Source: Shimia sagamensis
GTDB lineage: Bacteria > Pseudomonadota > Alphaproteobacteria > Rhodobacterales > Rhodobacteraceae
Direction of reading: 5' to 3'
Assembly: GCF_900182745.1 (NCBI RefSeq)
Contig: NZ_FXTY01000005.1
Coordinates: 372,001 to 436,000 of the forward strand
Length of the DNA: 64,000 nt
Positions 35,210 through 43,913 of the stretch are shown here, piece after piece. A program made the translations under genes and the position numbers. How positions within the stretch are numbered: position 1 is the first letter of the stretch; each line of letters starts with the position of its first letter. The notes beneath the pieces are model-generated. The model was not told the origin of the DNA, ran no database searches, and was given only the letters and a program-made list of their open reading frames with translations.

Positions 35210-36072
35210 TGGATAAGCGCCTGACCCCAAGTACCGGCAAAGTTGCTGCCGCACATCTGCGTGGCTTGGTCACGGCTGACCGTTTTGTCGAGCCCACACC
35301 GTACCGCGTGGCCATGGTGGTCACCGACCTGCTGTCAGGCCCACAGGGCACACGCGAACGCCAACTCCTGCGCGGCGAGGTGGTGAACGTGGTGCACACG
35401 ATTAACGGCATGGCCTTTGGCTATACCGAGAAAGACGGCTACGTTGGCTGGGTTGATATTGGCGATCTTCTGAGCCACCCAAAACAGACCCCAACCCACA
35501 GTGTCTTCGCCGCCCGTAGCTACGCCAAAACCACACCGGGCTTAAAAACCATGGGCCACGTGACCCCACTGTCTTTTGGCACCCGCCTTGTGGTCCTCTC
35601 AGAAGACGACGGCTGGTCCCGCATCGCTTGGGACGGGGGCCAGATCACCCGTGATCTGTACGTGCCCAATCAACATCTCACGCCAATCGATACCATCGAA
35701 CCCGACGCCGCCTCGGTGGCCGAACGCCTGATCGGCACGCCGTACCTCTGGGGTGGAAACTCCTCTTTTGGCATCGACTGTTCCGGCCTCGTGCAAGCCG
35801 CCCTCATGGCATGTGGCACCGCCTGCCCCGGCGACAGCGATTTGCAAGAGGCTGCCTTGCCTGACGCAACCGGTGTTTACCAACGCGGCGATCTGCTGTT
35901 CTGGAAAGGTCATGTCGCTTTGGTCACCGACACGCATACAATGATCCACGCCAACGCACATCACATGGCTGTGGCTTACGAGCCCGTAACCGAGGCCATT
36001 ACCCGCATTCAGACCCAAGGCGACGGACCTGTGACCTCCCACAAACGCCCCAATTACGGAGCTCAAACATGA
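35209..36072 (+). CDS. NlpC/P60 cysteine peptidase with SH3-like domains
   Basis: The 287-residue protein has two bacterial SH3-like domains in the first 160 residues. A C-terminal NlpC/P60 domain follows, with LIGTPYLWGGNSSFGIDCSGLVQAAL (nucleophile Cys191), GDLLFWKGHVALVTD (His235) and a later His-rich stretch (MIHANAHHMAV). Such enzymes cut gamma-D-Glu/diaminopimelate bonds in peptidoglycan peptides. There is no signal peptide, which points to recycling of cell-wall peptides in the cytoplasm. It overlaps both neighbours (1 bp and 4 bp), so all three genes are translationally coupled. Confidence 0.9.
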   Translation: MDKRLTPSTGKVAAAHLRGLVTADRFVEPTPYRVAMVVTDLLSGPQGTRERQLLRGEVVNVVHTINGMAFGYTEKDGYVGWVDIGDLLSHPKQTPTHSVFAARSYAKTTPGLKTMGHVTPLSFGTRLVVLSEDDGWSRIAWDGGQITRDLYVPNQHLTPIDTIEPDAASVAERLIGTPYLWGGNSSFGIDCSGLVQAALMACGTACPGDSDLQEAALPDATGVYQRGDLLFWKGHVALVTDTHTMIHANAHHMAVAYEPVTEAITRIQTQGDGPVTSHKRPNYGAQT

Positions 36073-37034
36073 GCAGCGGTTTTTTCCAACCCATCTCCGG
36101 CATGGACCTGCCCCGGTTTGCCGGCGTGCCTTCCTTTATGCGCCTACCCGTCATGGATCTGGATCACGCGCGCATCAAAGACGTTGATGTTGGCCTCATC
36201 GGCGTGCCTTGGGACAGCGGAACGACAAATCGCCCCGGCCCCCGTCACGGCCCGCGTCAGTTGCGCGATGCTTCGACCATGATCCGCGCCCAAAATGGTG
36301 CGACAGGCGTGCGCCCGTTTGATTTGATCAACTGCGCGGACCTTGGTGACGTTGGCCCCAATCCGGCTGACATTCCCGACAGTATGCAGCGCATCACCGC
36401 CTTCTTTGATGACGTACTGGCCCTAGGTATCACGCCCTTGACCGCAGGCGGCGACCACCTGACCTCACTGCCCATCCTGCGCTCCCTCGCCAAAGACAAC
36501 CCCGTCGGCATGGTGCATTTTGACAGCCACACAGACCTCTACCACAGCTATTTTGGCGGCACGATGTACACCCACGGCACGCCTTTTCGTCGCGCGGTGG
36601 AAGAGGGCCTGCTGGACCCCAAACGCGTGGTGCAAATTGGCATCCGCGGCAGCACTTATGACAATGAAGACACCGATTTTGCCAAGTCCGTTGGCATTCG
36701 TGTGATCCGCATTGAGGAGTTTTTCAAACGCGGCCTTGAAGACGTCATGGGTGAAGCCCGTGAAATCGTCGGCAAAGAGCCGACCTATGTCAGCTACGAC
36801 ATTGACTTCGTGGACCCCACCTTCGCCCCCGGCACAGGCACGCCTGAAGTGGGCGGTCCCAACAGCTTCCAGGCTTTAGAGGTGGTGCGCAAGCTTGATG
36901 GTCTCAACATCATCGGCGCTGACATGGTTGAGGTCTCGCCCCCGTTTGACAGCTCCGGTGGCACTGCCTTCCTGGGAGTCTCGGTGATGTTTGAGCTGCT
37001 CTGTGTGATGGCGACCCACCTGACCACCCGCTAA
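36069..37034 (+). CDS. speB: Agmatinase/arginase-family ureohydrolase
   Basis: The 321-residue enzyme has the full Mn2+ site of ureohydrolases: His130 (TAGGDHLTSLP), Asp152, His154 and Asp156 (HFDSHTDLYHSYF), and Asp244 and Asp246 (SYDIDFVDPTFAPGTGTPEVGG). The sequence is of the agmatinase/guanidinobutyrase type. These split urea from agmatine or a related guanidino compound, so the speB label is provisional. It overlaps the peptidase gene by 4 bp (ATGA). A metabolic link to the two peptidases is not obvious. Confidence 0.88.
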   Translation: MSSGFFQPISGMDLPRFAGVPSFMRLPVMDLDHARIKDVDVGLIGVPWDSGTTNRPGPRHGPRQLRDASTMIRAQNGATGVRPFDLINCADLGDVGPNPADIPDSMQRITAFFDDVLALGITPLTAGGDHLTSLPILRSLAKDNPVGMVHFDSHTDLYHSYFGGTMYTHGTPFRRAVEEGLLDPKRVVQIGIRGSTYDNEDTDFAKSVGIRVIRIEEFFKRGLEDVMGEAREIVGKEPTYVSYDIDFVDPTFAPGTGTPEVGGPNSFQALEVVRKLDGLNIIGADMVEVSPPFDSSGGTAFLGVSVMFELLCVMATHLTTR

Positions 37035-37116
37035 CATTCAGCATTCTCATTCCACAAATATCTCAGGGATGAATTGGCGCAGCCAAGAAGGGGCTGGCCC
37101 CTTCCCTTAAGCAAGG

Positions 37117-37953
37117 TCAACCCAACTCCAGCGTGCTTACCGCAAAATACCCGCTTTCCGCCACACCTACCGGCACAGGCGTGCCGCGATACATCCGCGC
37201 TGTGGCAAATCCCGGCGTCAGGTTCAGCGTCTGGCACAGCGTCTTCAACGGCACCGAGGTGTCAGGCACATCCAGCGTCACCGGGCCGCCCATCTGCGCG
37301 GCCACATGCGCAATCAAGGCCAAAGCGTCCTTTTCGCTCTGCGCCCAAAGCGGGCCAATCTTCACGCCCTCACGACAACGCCGCGCGGTGCAAAAACCTG
37401 CAACACCCTCTGCGCCCTGAACCACCCATGTCTGACGGCTCTTCACTGACGCAACCCACGCGCCAAGATACGCTGGCTTGCGCACGCCAGACGCCGCCGC
37501 CTCCATGTCAATCAATGCTGCGACATCCTCAGGCGCCGCCAATCGGACACTGTCGCTCCCTGCGGCATCCACTTCGCCCGTAAACCGCGTCGTGGCGCTG
37601 AACAACTCAAACTCCGAAGCCGCATAATTGTCCTGCTGATCCGGCACGCCATCTAAGCCCACCACACGCGCCCCAGCATGCTTTAGCGCGTGTTGCCACA
37701 GCCCATAGCCAATGCCCTGCCCACGAAATGCCGGACGCGCGATATATAACCCGAGAAATGCAAAATCTTCTGTGTGGTTGACCACAGAAATCGCCGCTGC
37801 AAGCTGGCCGTCCACGACAGCCACAAAAAACCCTTCCGGATCCGCCTGCCAAAACGCCGCCGCATCCTGAAGCCCGGGGTTCCACCCTTCCTCAGCGGCC
37901 CAATCCAAAATGCGGACCAGCTCGTCTTGCGTGGCGTTGCGAAAAACTGTCAT
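37117..37953 (-). CDS. GNAT family N-acetyltransferase
   Basis: This 278-residue protein has a GNAT domain in its first half (EGWNPGLQDAAAFWQADPEGFFVAVVDGQLAAAISVVNHTEDFAFLGLYIARPAFRGQGIGYGLWQHALKHAG), with the acetyl-CoA loop RGQGIGYGLW. A second, more divergent GNAT-like domain (residues 150-278) follows, as in YitH/HolE-type two-domain members. The substrate is unknown. It is convergent with the agmatinase gene and 19 bp downstream of the DUF2794 gene, so the two may be co-transcribed. Confidence 0.85.
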   Translation of the reverse strand: MTVFRNATQDELVRILDWAAEEGWNPGLQDAAAFWQADPEGFFVAVVDGQLAAAISVVNHTEDFAFLGLYIARPAFRGQGIGYGLWQHALKHAGARVVGLDGVPDQQDNYAASEFELFSATTRFTGEVDAAGSDSVRLAAPEDVAALIDMEAAASGVRKPAYLGAWVASVKSRQTWVVQGAEGVAGFCTARRCREGVKIGPLWAQSEKDALALIAHVAAQMGGPVTLDVPDTSVPLKTLCQTLNLTPGFATARMYRGTPVPVGVAESGYFAVSTLELG

Positions 37954-37972
37954 GGCGTACCTGCTTGCTGGC

Positions 37973-38320
37973 TCACTCCACCGCGCGGATGAGCTTGCGT
38001 TCCAACACCCGCAGCACGGTTTTCAGGTCGTGTCCACGCTTAAGCACCTGACCGTCCATGGCAATCAGCGCATAAAGCCCCTGTTTGGTGCGCAGTTTGG
38101 GACGTTTCTCAATCCGGTAGAGCGGGTTTTCCGCCGCCCGGCGAAACACCGAAAACACGGCCACTTCGCGCAAAGACGACATCCCATAGTCGCGCCACTC
38201 TCCAGCCGCCACCATTCGCCCGTAAAGGTTCATAATGACAGACAGCTCTGTGCGATGAAACGCAACCTGTTCCGGTGGTTTGGGGGGAGGGTGTAATGCG
38301 GAGGGTGTTTGGGCATTCAT
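37973..38320 (-). CDS. DUF2794 domain protein
   Basis: This 115-residue protein (QVAFHRTELSVIMNLYGRMVAAGEWRDYGMSSLREVAVFSVFRRAAENPLYRIEKRPKLRTKQGLYALIAMDGQVLKRG) matches DUF2794, a small basic protein conserved in alphaproteobacteria and of unknown function. The ATG at 38320 is chosen because homology-like sequence begins after it; a longer open frame upstream is arginine-rich noise. A structured 295-bp leader region lies upstream. Confidence 0.82.
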   Translation of the reverse strand: MNAQTPSALHPPPKPPEQVAFHRTELSVIMNLYGRMVAAGEWRDYGMSSLREVAVFSVFRRAAENPLYRIEKRPKLRTKQGLYALIAMDGQVLKRGHDLKTVLRVLERKLIRAVE

Positions 38321-38487
38321 GCCCTCAGCCTTGCGCCAATTGAGATCAAAATCAAGCCCTGCCCATTGCGACCTGCCGTTAACCATGCCCCATTCTGGCC
38401 ACAGATTCTTCCGCAAAAGGCCGCGGTGCCTTCCTTTTGTTGCCGCAACCGACCGGCATCTTGGCTCCATAGCGAAACGAAACGCTA

Positions 38488-38537
38488 CCTCCGGCGGCGC
38501 GGCACTATTGCCCCCACCCAGTCTGCGCCGCCGGAGG
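38488..38537. repeat. 13-bp perfect inverted repeat with inner hairpin
   Basis: CCTCCGGCGGCGC (38488-38500) and GCGCCGCCGGAGG (38525-38537) are perfect complements. The 24-nt loop starts with its own hairpin GGCA-CTAT-TGCC (38501-38512). It lies in the 38321-38615 gap between imuB and DUF2794, along with another small hairpin (TAGCG/CGCTA near 38470). It could be a structured leader for DUF2794, a small RNA or a palindromic repeat. Confidence 0.55.
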
Positions 38538-38558
38538 GCACTTTTCTTAAGACCCAAT

Positions 38559-38588
38559 AAAGCCGCCCTCCGGGGCGGTTTTATTTTT
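38559..38588 (+). terminator. Hairpin terminator in the imuB-DUF2794 gap
   Basis: AAGCCGCCC and GGGCGGTT enclose TCCGG, and are followed by TTATTTTT on the plus strand. The T-run is stronger on plus, where no gene is annotated, which hints at a plus-strand small RNA. On the minus strand it could still slow transcription leaving imuB. Confidence 0.6.
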
Positions 38589-38615
38589 GGGGCAGTCCGG
38601 CCTTGTCTGATCCCC

Positions 38616-40274
38616 TCACGCAAAGCTGCCCTGACAGAACCACCCCGCCGACATCTGCCCACCATGGGCAAAGTAGAGCCACAGCCGTTCACCGTTTGCG
38701 CAAGTCACCCGCCAATAATCCCGCACGCCGCTGCGCCATTCCGGCTCATCCAGCCACCACTCCGGCGCAATCCGCTCCGGCCCGCGCGCGTCCGCCACGG
38801 CCAAATCCCGCCCCCGCCAGCGAAACACCTCCGGCAAGCGCGGCACCTCGGGCGCATGCACCGGCTCCGGTCGCCACAACAACAATGGCCGTTTCAACAC
38901 CCCCTCCGGCCAGGTCTGCTCCCAGGGCTCTGACCAGGCCGCATGTAACACCTGCGCGGTTTTCTCCGGAATATGGCTGGAGGCCGGATGGCACCGTGTG
39001 ATCTGTTCCAACCCGACCCGCGCCCCAATCCGGCCAATCAGATCCTCCAACGCCTGTCCTTGGCTCAGCCGTTTTTCCGCCGCTTGCCGCGCCTCCAGAT
39101 GCCCCGCCGTGTGGCGCGCATGCAGCGTCTCCACCCGCACCGCCTCCAACCGCAGCATATCAATGCCAAACCCCGCGTCGATGTCGGTCAGCTTCATCCG
39201 CAACAACGGCCGCACCCGCTCCGGATCATCCGTCGCCCGCGCCAGCCCCACCTCCACGCTCTGCATGGTCTGATCGGTGCGAAACACCTGCAACCGCACC
39301 ACCCGCAGCCCTTTGGACTTCTTCTTGAGCCGCGCGCACAATGGCCCCAGCACCTTATCCACCGCCGCCGCCACATCCTCTTCCAGCCCAATTGGGTCCG
39401 GCAGGCTCATGCGCACCGCGTAAAACGTCTCCGGCGGCGCAGGGTTCACCGGCTCCGGCACCGCCCCCAGCGCCTGATCCAGCCGCAACACCAGCCCTTT
39501 GCCAAACCGGCGTGCCAAACCCGCCCGCGGCTGCCCGGTCAAATCCCCAATCCGCCGCAACCCCAGCCGCGCCAACTCTGCCTGCGTGTCGCCCTCCAAC
39601 CGCAACGCGGCCACCGGCAGCGGCGCCAACGCCCCGCGAGTCTGCCCCGGCACGGCAATCCGCCCCACCTCCGCTGTGCCACCGACCGCAGGTGGCGCCG
39701 TGCCTCCCCGTGTCCAATGTCGCCGCTTTGCCGCCCGCGCGCGCGTGGCTGGAGCTTCTTGGTCAATGTCATCCCCGCTGCGATGCGCCACCCCCGGCTG
39801 CGCCCCAAACCGCGCCAAGGCCCAAGCCGCCCCCAAGGTATCCGCCAGCCCAGCCCGCACCGTCAGTTGCAAATCAACACAATCCTCACCCACCTGCGCC
39901 AGCACACCTTCTTCACCGCCAAACAGATGTGTGCTGCCGGTCACATCCAGCACCAACGCATCCTCCTCAGCCGCCGCCACCCAGGGTGAATACTTCCCTG
40001 CCCAGCGCGTCAACACCTTCATAAAGCCCTGTTCTGACTGCACATTCCTCAGTCGCGTGATCAAATGCGGGCACATCGCCTGCGCATCCCGCAATGGCTG
40101 CCCCAGCGTGAGCCCTTCCCGCTCCGCCTGCTCTGACAACGAGCAAATCACCTGCATCTGCCCGGTGTCCCGGAGCACCGCCAAAGGCGCATCAAAGGTG
40201 CCCCGCTCCATCCGGATCAGGCGCTCGGCCCCCAATCGCGGGAACCACAGGGAAAGAATGCGACGGTTTGGCAT
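38616..40274 (-). CDS. imuB: ImuB-like Y-family polymerase homologue
   Basis: This 552-residue protein matches ImuB of the mutasome: MPNRRILSLWFPRLGAERLIR at the start, ALVLDVTGSTHLFGGEEGV in place of the catalytic acidic motif of active Y-family polymerases, and RLGLRRIGDLTGQPRAGLARRFG in the thumb region. A C-terminal DUF6504-like end (DYWRVTCANGERLWLYFAHG) follows. ImuB is thought to be catalytically dead and to link DnaE2 to the clamp. A perfect LexA box lies 32 bp upstream. The usual partners imuA and dnaE2 are not adjacent. Confidence 0.88.
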   Translation of the reverse strand: MPNRRILSLWFPRLGAERLIRMERGTFDAPLAVLRDTGQMQVICSLSEQAEREGLTLGQPLRDAQAMCPHLITRLRNVQSEQGFMKVLTRWAGKYSPWVAAAEEDALVLDVTGSTHLFGGEEGVLAQVGEDCVDLQLTVRAGLADTLGAAWALARFGAQPGVAHRSGDDIDQEAPATRARAAKRRHWTRGGTAPPAVGGTAEVGRIAVPGQTRGALAPLPVAALRLEGDTQAELARLGLRRIGDLTGQPRAGLARRFGKGLVLRLDQALGAVPEPVNPAPPETFYAVRMSLPDPIGLEEDVAAAVDKVLGPLCARLKKKSKGLRVVRLQVFRTDQTMQSVEVGLARATDDPERVRPLLRMKLTDIDAGFGIDMLRLEAVRVETLHARHTAGHLEARQAAEKRLSQGQALEDLIGRIGARVGLEQITRCHPASSHIPEKTAQVLHAAWSEPWEQTWPEGVLKRPLLLWRPEPVHAPEVPRLPEVFRWRGRDLAVADARGPERIAPEWWLDEPEWRSGVRDYWRVTCANGERLWLYFAHGGQMSAGWFCQGSFA

Positions 40275-40305
40275 AGGCAGCAGCCGGAACAGAATCGTGA
40301 TATTT

Positions 40306-40320
40306 GTTCACTCTACGTTC
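40306..40320. promoter_or_regulatory. LexA (SOS) box before imuB
   Basis: GTTC-N7-GTTC on plus, or GAAC-N7-GAAC on minus, is the alphaproteobacterial LexA consensus. It lies 32 bp upstream of imuB and 69 bp upstream of the divergent cytochrome gene. Confidence 0.8.
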
Positions 40321-40388
40321 TCACATTTTCCACTTGATTCCCACCCCCGCCATAGGCTGCATAGGGGCAGCCAACCAAAGGAGCCAAA

Positions 40389-40826
40389 ATGCGCCGCCAC
40401 ATCCTGATCGCCGCTGCCTTGATGATCACCACCTCGGCCCACGCTCACAACGGCGTGAAAGACCCCGAGGTCATGGCCCGCATGATGGCGATGGAGAAAA
40501 TTGGCGCGGCTTTCAAAACACTGGTCAGCATGGCGAAGCAGGACATTCCCCTGCATCAGGCCAAAGCCCGCATGGCGCGTGACACCATTGTGATGCAGTC
40601 CGGCAAAATCAACGGCTTGTTTGAAAGCCCGGCCACGGATCCCAAATCTGAGGCCCTGCCCACCATTTGGGAGGACTGGGCCGACTTTAGCGCAAAATCC
40701 GGCGATCTAACCAAAGCGGGGCTGGCGCTGGACTTCAAGGACCGCGCAGCACTTGTGGACACGCTGGCTGGCGTTGGCCTTGCGTGTAAGGCCTGCCACA
40801 AAAACTACCGCCTGAAGAAAGACTAA
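40389..40826 (+). CDS. Cytochrome c' family protein
   Basis: The 145-residue periplasmic protein has a signal peptide (MRRHILIAAALMITTSAHA) and the four-helix cytochrome c' pattern. The single haem-binding CKACH is near the C-terminus (GVGLACKACHKNYRLKKD), as in cytochrome c'. FKTLVSMAKQDIPLHQAKARMARDT and LPTIWEDWADFSAKSGDL are typical helices. Such proteins bind NO or CO at a five-coordinate haem. AAAGGAG precedes the ATG. It is divergent from imuB. Confidence 0.92.
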   Translation: MRRHILIAAALMITTSAHAHNGVKDPEVMARMMAMEKIGAAFKTLVSMAKQDIPLHQAKARMARDTIVMQSGKINGLFESPATDPKSEALPTIWEDWADFSAKSGDLTKAGLALDFKDRAALVDTLAGVGLACKACHKNYRLKKD

Positions 40827-40834
40827 AGGCTTCG

Positions 40835-40859
40835 ATGGCCCTCCTAAAAAGAGGGCCAT
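40835..40859. terminator. Stem-loop between convergent genes
   Basis: ATGGCCCTC and GAGGGCCAT form a perfect 9-bp stem with a CTAAAAA loop, between the cytochrome c' stop and the I78-like gene stop. The T-run is weak, so it is a probable but imperfect terminator. Confidence 0.6.
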
Positions 40860-40871
40860 TCTGTCATTTCG

Positions 40872-41153
40872 TCACCCGCAGGTGACTTGCAAAATCTTGC
40901 CGTCTGCATCGTGCACGACGTTGAGCCGGTTCTCATGGAAATCCATGGTGGCTGGGGAGTTCTCTTCCATCACCCGCACCATCTCCGGCACTGTCACGCC
41001 GTCCAGCGCGCTCTTGTCCTGACCAACGAGGAACTCAAACGTCGCCGGATCACAGGTGGTGCTGCCCTTCGCCATAACTTCTTCCTCGCCTTTACAAGCC
41101 GTCAACGCCGCCAGGCCAATAAAGCCAGCTGCTGCCAAAACCACAAACCGCAT
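40872..41153 (-). CDS. I78-family peptidase inhibitor-like lipoprotein
   Basis: The 93-residue protein has a lipoprotein signal (MRFVVLAAAGFIGLAALTAC, lipidated Cys at residue 20). The mature part fits peptidase inhibitor I78: CDPATFEFLVGQDKSALDGV, then MDFHENRLNVVHDADGKILQVTCG, with the two conserved Cys. The ATG at 41153 has AAGGAG 7 bp upstream; a longer frame is rejected. It would sit on the inner face of the outer membrane or in the periplasm and may guard against proteases. It is divergent from adhC. Confidence 0.85.
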   Translation of the reverse strand: MRFVVLAAAGFIGLAALTACKGEEEVMAKGSTTCDPATFEFLVGQDKSALDGVTVPEMVRVMEENSPATMDFHENRLNVVHDADGKILQVTCG

Positions 41154-41293
41154 AATCTCACTCCTTGTCGCAAACACTCTAATTTGCTTCGTCCTCGCCG
41201 TGCCGATCACGTGAGGCCTTGCTACACCTCCAATAAGGTTGCAAAGACCAGATCTTTCAACCACGCTCCAAACAAACAGGGAGGATAGGCAAA

Positions 41294-42430
41294 ATGATGC
41301 GCACCCGTGCCGCCGTCGCTTTGGAAGCCGGCAAACCACTCGAAATCATGGACGTGAACCTAGAAGGCCCAAAGGCCGGCGAAGTTCTCATTGAAATCAA
41401 GGCCACTGGCCTGTGTCACACAGACGAATTCACCCGCTCCGGGGCTGACCCCGAAGGGCTGTTCCCCTCAATCCTGGGCCACGAGGGCGCGGGCATCGTC
41501 ATGGAAGTGGGAGAAGGCGTCACCACGCTGAAACCCGGCGATCATGTGATCCCGCTCTATACCCCGGAATGCCGCGAATGCCATTCCTGCCTGTCGGGCA
41601 AAACCAACCTCTGCACTGCCATCCGTGGCACCCAAGGTCAGGGCCTCATGCCCGATGGCACCACGCGTTTCTCCATGCTCGATGGCACGCCGATCTACCA
41701 CTACATGGGCTGCTCCACCTTCGCGAACCACACCGTGATGCCGGAAATCGCGTTGGCCAAAGTGCGCGACGACGCGCCGTTTGACAAAATCTGCTACATC
41801 GGCTGCGGCGTCACCACCGGCATCGGCGCGGTGATCAACACTGCTGGCGTAGAGATCGGCTCAACTGCTGCGGTCTTCGGCCTCGGCGGCATTGGCCTGA
41901 ATGTGATCCAAGGTCTGCGCATGGCGGGGGCTGATACAATCATCGGTGTCGACCTGAACGACGACAAAGCCGAGATGGCCAAGAAATTTGGCATGACCCA
42001 CTTTGTGAACCCCTCCAAGCTGGGCGACCAATCCGTCGTGGATGCGATTGTCGAAATTACCAAAACCGAAAAAGACCAGTTTGGCGGCGTGGACTATTCC
42101 TTTGACGCCACCGGCAACGTCAAGGTGATGCGCGACGCGCTGGAATGCTCCCACCGTGGTTGGGGCGTGTCGGTGATCATCGGCGTGGCCCCTGCAGGTG
42201 CCGAAATCTCCACCCGTCCATTCCAGCTGGTCACCGGCCGCGTCTGGAAAGGCACCGCCTTTGGTGGCGCCAAGGGGCGCACTGACGTGCCAAAGTTTGT
42301 CGATTGGTACATGGACGGCAAGATCGAAATCGATTCAATGATCACCCACAAGCTGTCCTTGGATGAGATCAACCACGGCTTTGATCTGATGCACGCAGGC
42401 AAATCCATTCGTGCCGTGGTGGAGTTCTAA
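41294..42430 (+). CDS. adhC: S-(hydroxymethyl)glutathione dehydrogenase (class III ADH)
   Basis: This 378-residue zinc enzyme oxidises S-hydroxymethylglutathione, formed from formaldehyde and glutathione, to S-formylglutathione. It has the catalytic zinc site ([24 protein letters not shown]), the four-Cys structural zinc lobe ([15 protein letters not shown]) and the NAD motif [19 protein letters not shown] lies 9 bp before the first of two ATGs. The next enzyme, S-formylglutathione hydrolase, is 6.3 kb away rather than adjacent. Confidence 0.95.
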   Translation: MMRTRAAVALEAGKPLEIMDVNLEGPKAGEVLIEIKATGLCHTDEFTRSGADPEGLFPSILGHEGAGIVMEVGEGVTTLKPGDHVIPLYTPECRECHSCLSGKTNLCTAIRGTQGQGLMPDGTTRFSMLDGTPIYHYMGCSTFANHTVMPEIALAKVRDDAPFDKICYIGCGVTTGIGAVINTAGVEIGSTAAVFGLGGIGLNVIQGLRMAGADTIIGVDLNDDKAEMAKKFGMTHFVNPSKLGDQSVVDAIVEITKTEKDQFGGVDYSFDATGNVKVMRDALECSHRGWGVSVIIGVAPAGAEISTRPFQLVTGRVWKGTAFGGAKGRTDVPKFVDWYMDGKIEIDSMITHKLSLDEINHGFDLMHAGKSIRAVVEF

Positions 42431-42433
42431 AGT

Positions 42434-42724
42434 ATGCACAAACGAAGAGCCCGCCTTTTCCTCGCTATCGTGGCGTTCTGGCCGTGGCTCTTCATTGCGG
42501 TTGAAATCCTGATCATCTGGTGGGCAACGTCTCGTGGCTGCACGATTTCTGCGCGCGGCCCGGAGACTTGTATGTTTATGGGGCGGGACATCGGAGAGAA
42601 TCTTTATGGCCTCTGGAGCGTGGGATATCAGATTGCCTTCTCGTTTCTCTGGGTGATCCCTGGGGTGCTGTTTTGGGGTGTAATTGAACTGATCGCCGCA
42701 ATCCGAGAACGCCGAGCCTCTTGA
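42434..42724 (+). CDS. Small two-helix membrane protein
   Basis: The 96-residue protein is unrecognised. It has two strong hydrophobic segments (LFLAIVAFWPWLFIAVEILIIWWA and IAFSFLWVIPGVLFWGVIELIAAI) with two Cys in the loop between (RGCTISARGPETCMF). It starts 3 bp after the adhC stop, so it may be translated from the same mRNA. It lies 72 bp before an AAA ATPase gene. There is no evidence for its role. Confidence 0.65.
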   Translation: MHKRRARLFLAIVAFWPWLFIAVEILIIWWATSRGCTISARGPETCMFMGRDIGENLYGLWSVGYQIAFSFLWVIPGVLFWGVIELIAAIRERRAS

Positions 42725-42796
42725 TCTTTTCATCAAGTACCCCAGAATACCCCCAACAAGAGTACCTCACTCCACTTCCCGTACTTGAGGATACCC

Positions 42797-43909
42797 ATGT
42801 CCACCGACCACCACATCCCGCGCCCCTTTGAGGCGGAACAAGTCGCCAGCCTGCTCAACCTCGACCCTTTGGTGGGCGAAAGCGCTGGGCTGTTCCTCGC
42901 CGCCCCAAGACGCACCGGCAAAAGCACCTTCCTGCGCCGCGACCTCGCCCCGCTTCTGGAGCACCAAGGCAAATGCGTGCTTTATGTGGACCTCTGGGCC
43001 GACCGCAGCTCTGATCCGGCCAAGCTGATCACCGCCTGCCTCGCCAATGCGCTCAAAGACAACGACAGCTTGATCGCCAAGCTGCACCGCAACGTGCCGT
43101 TTACATCCGTCGGCGCGCTGGGCTTCAGCGTGAACCTGAAATCGGCAGGTCAATGGGAAGGCACCATCCCCGACGCGCTCCTACTGCTCTGCCAAGCCAC
43201 CCAAAAAGACGTGGTGCTGATTATCGACGAAGCCCAGCAAAGCCTCGCCACCGAAGCCGGCAAAAACGCCATGTTTGCGCTCAAGGCCGCCCGCGACGCG
43301 GTGAACCAATCCGGCCTGTCCAACCGGCTCTACCTAGTGATGACCGGCTCCCACCGCGACAAGCTCGCCGCACTCATCCACGACCAGCAAGCTCCGTTCT
43401 TTGGCGCCCGCGTGCGCGACTTCCCCACATTGGGCAGCAGCTACAGCACGGCGCTGACCCACCGCGTCAACACCCGCCTCGCGCCCGACGCCCAACTCAC
43501 CGCCGCCACCGTGGACGCGGTGTTTGACGACCTCGGCCGTCGCCCAGAAATCCTCACCGACTGCCTGCGTGATCTGATCCTGGAACCCGCCGCAGGCGAC
43601 GAAGCCCTCCGCACCATCGCGCTGCGCAAAAAACGCCAAATGCGTGAAGCCCTTCTGGCCGAAATCGGAACACTCACCAAGCTGCAGCAGGCCGTGTTGC
43701 GCAAAATGGCCACCGAAGGCATCCAGTTCTCGCCTTACACCGACGCCACCCGCCAGGCGCTTGCTGGGCCTGACCGCAAGCCTTACTCCAAAGGCGGCGT
43801 GCAAAAAGCACTCGATGTGCTGCGAGAGCGTGGCCTTGTCTGGCGGCCCAGCTTTGGCAACTACGTGCTGGAAAACGCCGACCTGGCGCAAGCCCTGCGG
43901 GGCGAGTGA
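42797..43909 (+). CDS. AAA ATPase of unknown function
   Basis: The 370-residue protein is a soluble P-loop ATPase. Walker A is LAAPRRTGKSTFLRRDLAP near residues 35-53, Walker B is DVVLIIDEAQQ near residue 142, and a sensor-like LYLVMTGSHRDKL follows. The C-terminal part has a winged-helix look (LQQAVLRKMATEGIQFSPYTDATRQAL, KALDVLRERGLVWR). The shape fits the archaeal-type AAA (COG1672-like) group, which includes proteins linked to mobile or defence functions, but nothing here proves that. The ATG at 42797 has GAGG upstream. Confidence 0.75.
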   Translation: MSTDHHIPRPFEAEQVASLLNLDPLVGESAGLFLAAPRRTGKSTFLRRDLAPLLEHQGKCVLYVDLWADRSSDPAKLITACLANALKDNDSLIAKLHRNVPFTSVGALGFSVNLKSAGQWEGTIPDALLLLCQATQKDVVLIIDEAQQSLATEAGKNAMFALKAARDAVNQSGLSNRLYLVMTGSHRDKLAALIHDQQAPFFGARVRDFPTLGSSYSTALTHRVNTRLAPDAQLTAATVDAVFDDLGRRPEILTDCLRDLILEPAAGDEALRTIALRKKRQMREALLAEIGTLTKLQQAVLRKMATEGIQFSPYTDATRQALAGPDRKPYSKGGVQKALDVLRERGLVWRPSFGNYVLENADLAQALRGE

Positions 43910-43913
43910 ACGT

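Noticed and set aside
42733..42787. CAAGTAC/GTACTTG inverted repeat around the start of the AAA ATPase gene
   Set aside because: Only 7 bp with a 41-bp spacer. Such pairs are expected by chance at this scale.
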